Assembly (NCBI GenBank): GCA_000697335.1
Contig: JNEM01013914.1
Coordinates: 1-11,076 of the forward strand
Direction: 5' to 3'
Source: Conidiobolus incongruus B7586
Lineage: Eukaryota > Entomophthoromycota > Entomophthoromycetes > Entomophthorales > Conidiobolaceae
DNA: 11,076 nucleotides
The notes under the pieces were generated by a model. That model saw nothing but the letters and a program-made list of their open reading frames with translations. It was not told where the DNA came from and ran no database searches. Positions within the stretch are counted from its first letter, which is position 1, and each line of letters starts with the position of its first letter. A program made the position numbers and the translations under genes. Below are positions 7,815 to 11,076 of the stretch, one piece after another.

Positions 7815-8801
7815 TTATTTTGAAGGTTTGAGCAGTTTGTACCAAAATATTATAAATATTGCTTTCAATTCCTGATTTGTCTCTTCATGGAAGAATAAGA
7901 TGAATAATGGATTCGTCAAAGGTATAAAATGACCGATTAAGGAAACAATATAATCAAAGATTGGTGGTGGATATTGTCCCCGAAATCTAAATATAGATTG
8001 AATGCACAAATAGGGTAAAGTTTGGATGAGGTATATAGCTATCATAATATATAGCTTAATTAATGAACTTTTTACATTACACTCAACTTTGAAATTGTCT
8101 ACTACCGATTCCTGGCTGACTAAATTGGGTTTACACTCTATGGATTCCTTAGCATGCATGGGGATAAAACTATGATTTTCATATTGGATTCGATGTATAT
8201 AACCAGAGTAAAATACTGCAATTCTATAATAGCAAAATATAATAAGAGTGATACAAATAATAGCAATACAACCTAGCATATTAAATATAACTTTTGTTAA
8301 TATATCACCAGTAATAATTATACCGCAAAATTTTCTAGATGGATACATAATAAAAAGCTTGCAAGCCATAGTATACAATCCCAAAATGATATTGCCTAAT
8401 ATTAGACCAATATTAACAATAATCCAAAACCTGATAGAATAAAGTTTGTTGCGACAAATTGCCAAATATCTCAAAATACCTAAAATCATAATAGTTTCAA
8501 GTATAGAGACCACAGTTATAGTAAATACAAAACCATTAAACTGGCAATAAAAATCAGAATTTTTAATTGCTTGAAAATTCGTACCCCATAAAATAGATAA
8601 ATTCAACATTGAATATGTAGCGAAAGTAATATCGATAATACATAAAATGAAAGAAACGACGGTGTCGGATTGAGATAATTTCATCCTTTTAATAAGTATA
8701 TACAACACCAAAATGTTGAAAAATATCGATAGGATGGATATAATCACTTCGATGATGCCAATTACCAGTCCGGTAGTATTTTGATCTGGTTCAAACTCCA
8801 T
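7815..8801 (-). CDS. Rhodopsin-like (family A) seven-helix G-protein-coupled receptor
   Basis: A 328-residue protein with a short outside tail (N8 sequon) and seven hydrophobic helices at about 11-38, 47-72, 86-115, 123-147, 164-197, 245-271 and 281-304, then a polar helix 8 (305-320). Family A anchors fit in number and spacing: N29 (1.50), D57 (2.50, 28 residues on, as in rhodopsin), W72 in the first outer loop, C86 (3.25) exactly 25 residues before R111 (3.50), C159 in outer loop 2 for the usual disulfide, P263 (6.50), and N297-P298 (7.49-7.50). Several switch residues differ: L110 replaces the acidic residue of E/DRY, T261 replaces the CWxP tryptophan, and I301 replaces the NPxxY tyrosine. 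H291 sits at 7.43, where opsins carry the retinal lysine, so it is not an opsin. Inner loop 3 is about 48 residues and polar. The ligand is unknown. The ATG has A at -3 and G at +4. The protein is Ile-rich and the gene AT-rich, unlike the solute-binding protein gene. Confidence 0.9.
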   Translation of the reverse strand: MEFEPDQNTTGLVIGIIEVIISILSIFFNILVLYILIKRMKLSQSDTVVSFILCIIDITFATYSMLNLSILWGTNFQAIKNSDFYCQFNGFVFTITVVSILETIMILGILRYLAICRNKLYSIRFWIIVNIGLILGNIILGLYTMACKLFIMYPSRKFCGIIITGDILTKVIFNMLGCIAIICITLIIFCYYRIAVFYSGYIHRIQYENHSFIPMHAKESIECKPNLVSQESVVDNFKVECNVKSSLIKLYIMIAIYLIQTLPYLCIQSIFRFRGQYPPPIFDYIVSLIGHFIPLTNPLFILFFHEETNQELKAIFIIFWYKLLKPSK

Positions 8802-8847
8802 AATTGAATTATAGTTAAAGACTGAGAATCAACTTTCTCAATATTAA

Positions 8848-8855
8848 CTTATATA
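8848..8855 (-). promoter_or_regulatory. Putative TATA box of the receptor gene
   Basis: On the minus strand TATATAAG fits TATAWAWR and ends 46 bases before the ATG, implying a leader of only about 15-25 bases. There is no intervening ATG. Chance occurrence is possible. Confidence 0.4.
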
Positions 8856-10152
8856 TGAGAGTGGAAATTACTCTAGTTAAATAAAATATCTCTCTTGCAT
8901 CTTATTATCATAAATTTTCACATTACATATTCAATTATTAAATAAATTGTTATTTACTTAATCCTGTTAAATTATGTGAATAAATTTTACTCGTTTTAAT
9001 TAAATTCAAACTATATTTTTATTTTACTTCTAAACTGACAATTAAAACAATATTAATATATTGAATATGCCATATAATTTTTTATTATCAATAGCTCTGA
9101 CATATAAATTTAAAAATTGTACCAGTGCATTTTATAATATTTTGATATTAGTATTTTTTTCATTTAACATATTGAATATTTAATTTAAAATTAATTAGTG
9201 GTAATTTGATTATAATATTCAATTAAAATTTAATAGTATCAGAGATCTCTTTGACAACTAATCAATCTATTTGATGTTAAAATTTTAATTCAATTTTCAC
9301 TTTTAACTATTTTTCTATAATAATATTTAAAAAAATTCTTGAAATTTTTAATGTTAAAAATTAATAATAACAATTGAATTAAAGAGATGTAGCTGGAAGG
9401 GTTGTGAATATTTAAATATTTTTAACAAAATAATGAATTAAATGTTTAATTTGTTGAAAAAAACAATGTGCATTCTGCATCAAAAGTCATTATCAATTGT
9501 TCATAATATAACGATGACTGATAAGTTAAATGTGGCGAGTTTTGTGTATATATTACAAAAAAATCAATCACAATTTTTGATAAAACTCTATATCTGAATT
9601 TTATATTCTTAAATTTAATTTAATATTAATAATAGATATAATATGAATTGTTGACTTTTCATGATAACCAAATTATAATCAATTAATTGAATCATATTTA
9701 ATCATTTTAGAATATTGAAATCAGTTATACAAAAACTACACAATATTTATTCTAATTCATCGAACTTTAATTGACAATTCAATACTACCGTGACCTAGAA
9801 CCTGTATTATTCTTTTCAATTTGGGAAATGGTGACGAATTAATTATTAAGCTGATTAAAATCCATAATATGTAACCTTTTATTGAAGAATGTGCTTGAAT
9901 AATACCATTATATAATTTGGTAAATCTCAAGGTGCATTTATTAATCATGTTCTTTCTAACGAATATCTTATTTTAGTTGATTGTCAAATAATGAATATTA
10001 CTCAGTAACCTTTCAAATAATGAAAATAGTTATTTTTCTCTAATTTGACAAAATGTAATTATTACATATAATCTATTCAAGAACCAAAAAACTGATGAGG
10101 TATGGAGAAATGCTTTTGAATGATGATATATTAGTTATTGATTGAAGTTTCT

Positions 10153-10188
10153 ATTAATATAATAATATAATAATAAAATAATAAAATA
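10153..10188. repeat. Imperfect AAT/AAAT simple repeat
   Basis: A 36-base stretch made of AAT and AAAT units with no G or C, seen directly. Probably slippage DNA. Confidence 0.8.
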
Positions 10189-10760
10189 CTAACGATATTT
10201 TTAATTTGATTAAAATGTAAAATAGTCATATTGTTGACCTATTTGAAATTTTTAATGTCTCTAATTCTAATTGATTTCTATGACCATCTAGTATTTAATT
10301 ACATTTATTCATGACTTAATCTTAAATTCATTAGGAATACATTTATTTTCAATAAATATTTAATAACCAAAAATTCAGCGCGAATTCTATATATATCACA
10401 TATTTCTCATAACGTAAATTACCAAAGAATTAAAAATGTGTAAATGAACAATTTAACGATTATCCTGTCACAAAATTTTGATAACCTGATTTCTTAGTAT
10501 TGCGTACAAAACCTTGAATTAAATAGAGTAAAGTTTTTGCAGATTACATTTCAGATTAAAAGTGATTTAAATATTTTTATATGATTTTTTTGTGATTGAC
10601 TAGTAACTATTATGCTTATAAATTTTATATTATTAATTAAATCATACAAAAAATTATAATTAAATATATATTAAAATTTTTTATTTAAGTCTATTTCATA
10701 GAATTGGTAAATATAATTTTATTTTAAAATTTAATAAAAATAATATATAGTAAAATCAAA

Positions 10761-10780
10761 ATATATATAATTATATATAT
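10761..10780. repeat. Perfect 20-bp A/T palindrome
   Basis: Ten bases are followed by their exact reverse complement, centred between 10770 and 10771, using only A and T. Given the composition this may be chance; it could extrude as a small cruciform. Confidence 0.75.
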
Positions 10781-11076
10781 AAAAAAATATATTAAAAATG
10801 ATTTGCTTTTATTAAGGGTTGAATATTGTATTATATTTTAAAAATCAAGATTTAAAGTTTCATTAATCTATTAATATAATTTGGTTTTGATTATATTACT
10901 TTGGATTTTATATAATAAAAATTATTTAAGATTAAAAATAAATAATCATTTTAATATATAATCTAATATTAATACTCTATTTTATTATTAATAATTTTTT
11001 GCTAAATTTTTGATGAATATTCAATATTTAAAATATAATTCTTTTTAATAAAATCTACAATTTAATAAATTATAAA

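Larger units (their letters stand above)
8856..11076. other. AT-rich region without a recognisable gene
   Basis: No convincing gene, tRNA or mobile element. The longest open stretch (minus strand, 9757-9948) has no start context or motif that I recognise. Slightly less AT-rich patches occur near 9460-9540, 9780-9940 and 10440-10560. The last 450 bases are nearly pure A/T. Confidence 0.65.

Noticed and set aside
9757-9948. 63-codon open frame on the - strand
   Set aside because: Within chance length; composition is slightly more varied, but there is no recognisable family, signal peptide or membrane pattern, and the frame closes soon upstream.
10092-10110. CTGATGAG followed by GAAA, the conserved core of a hammerhead ribozyme
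   Set aside because: The bases between the two motifs cannot form stem II, and no flanking stems I or III are apparent.
10120-10126. ATGATGA resembling a C box of a box C/D small nucleolar RNA
   Set aside because: No CTGA D box at a suitable distance and no terminal stem.

Overview
The window looks like nuclear DNA from a very AT-rich fungus. The best guess is an early-diverging, Conidiobolus-like entomophthoralean. This is inferred from the combination of a rhodopsin-like (family A) GPCR, a compact secreted chitin deacetylase, a eukaryotic-type tRNA-Asp with internal A and B boxes, intronless genes and flanks that are almost pure A/T (one counted 60-base line has 4 G/C). No species is established by the sequence alone.

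Layout. 1-3368: no gene; the first ~1.3 kb is extremely AT-rich, and 1.3-3.0 kb is less so. 3460-4779 (+): a secreted, apparently GPI-anchored protein with a type-III periplasmic (TroA/FepB/BtuF-like) solute-binding fold. 5115-5186 (+): tRNA-Asp(GTC) with a Pol III T-run. 5195-5990: no gene. 6262-6981 (+): a 239-residue NodB-type polysaccharide (chitin) deacetylase with a complete catalytic motif set. 6982-7780: AT-rich gap between convergent genes. 7815-8801 (-): a 328-residue seven-helix receptor. 8856-11076: no gene found.

How the genes relate. All three proteins belong to the secretory pathway or cell surface: a wall- or membrane-tethered solute binder, a wall-polysaccharide modifier and a surface receptor. 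They are not an operon, since each has its own promoter-like TATA box and one gene is on the opposite strand. Any joint function is speculative. The most unusual item is the solute-binding protein, because this fold normally serves bacterial and archaeal ABC importers, a system fungi are not known to have. The receptor is also notable: it keeps the class A framework residues but lacks the acidic residue of the E/DRY motif, the CWxP tryptophan and the NPxxY tyrosine.
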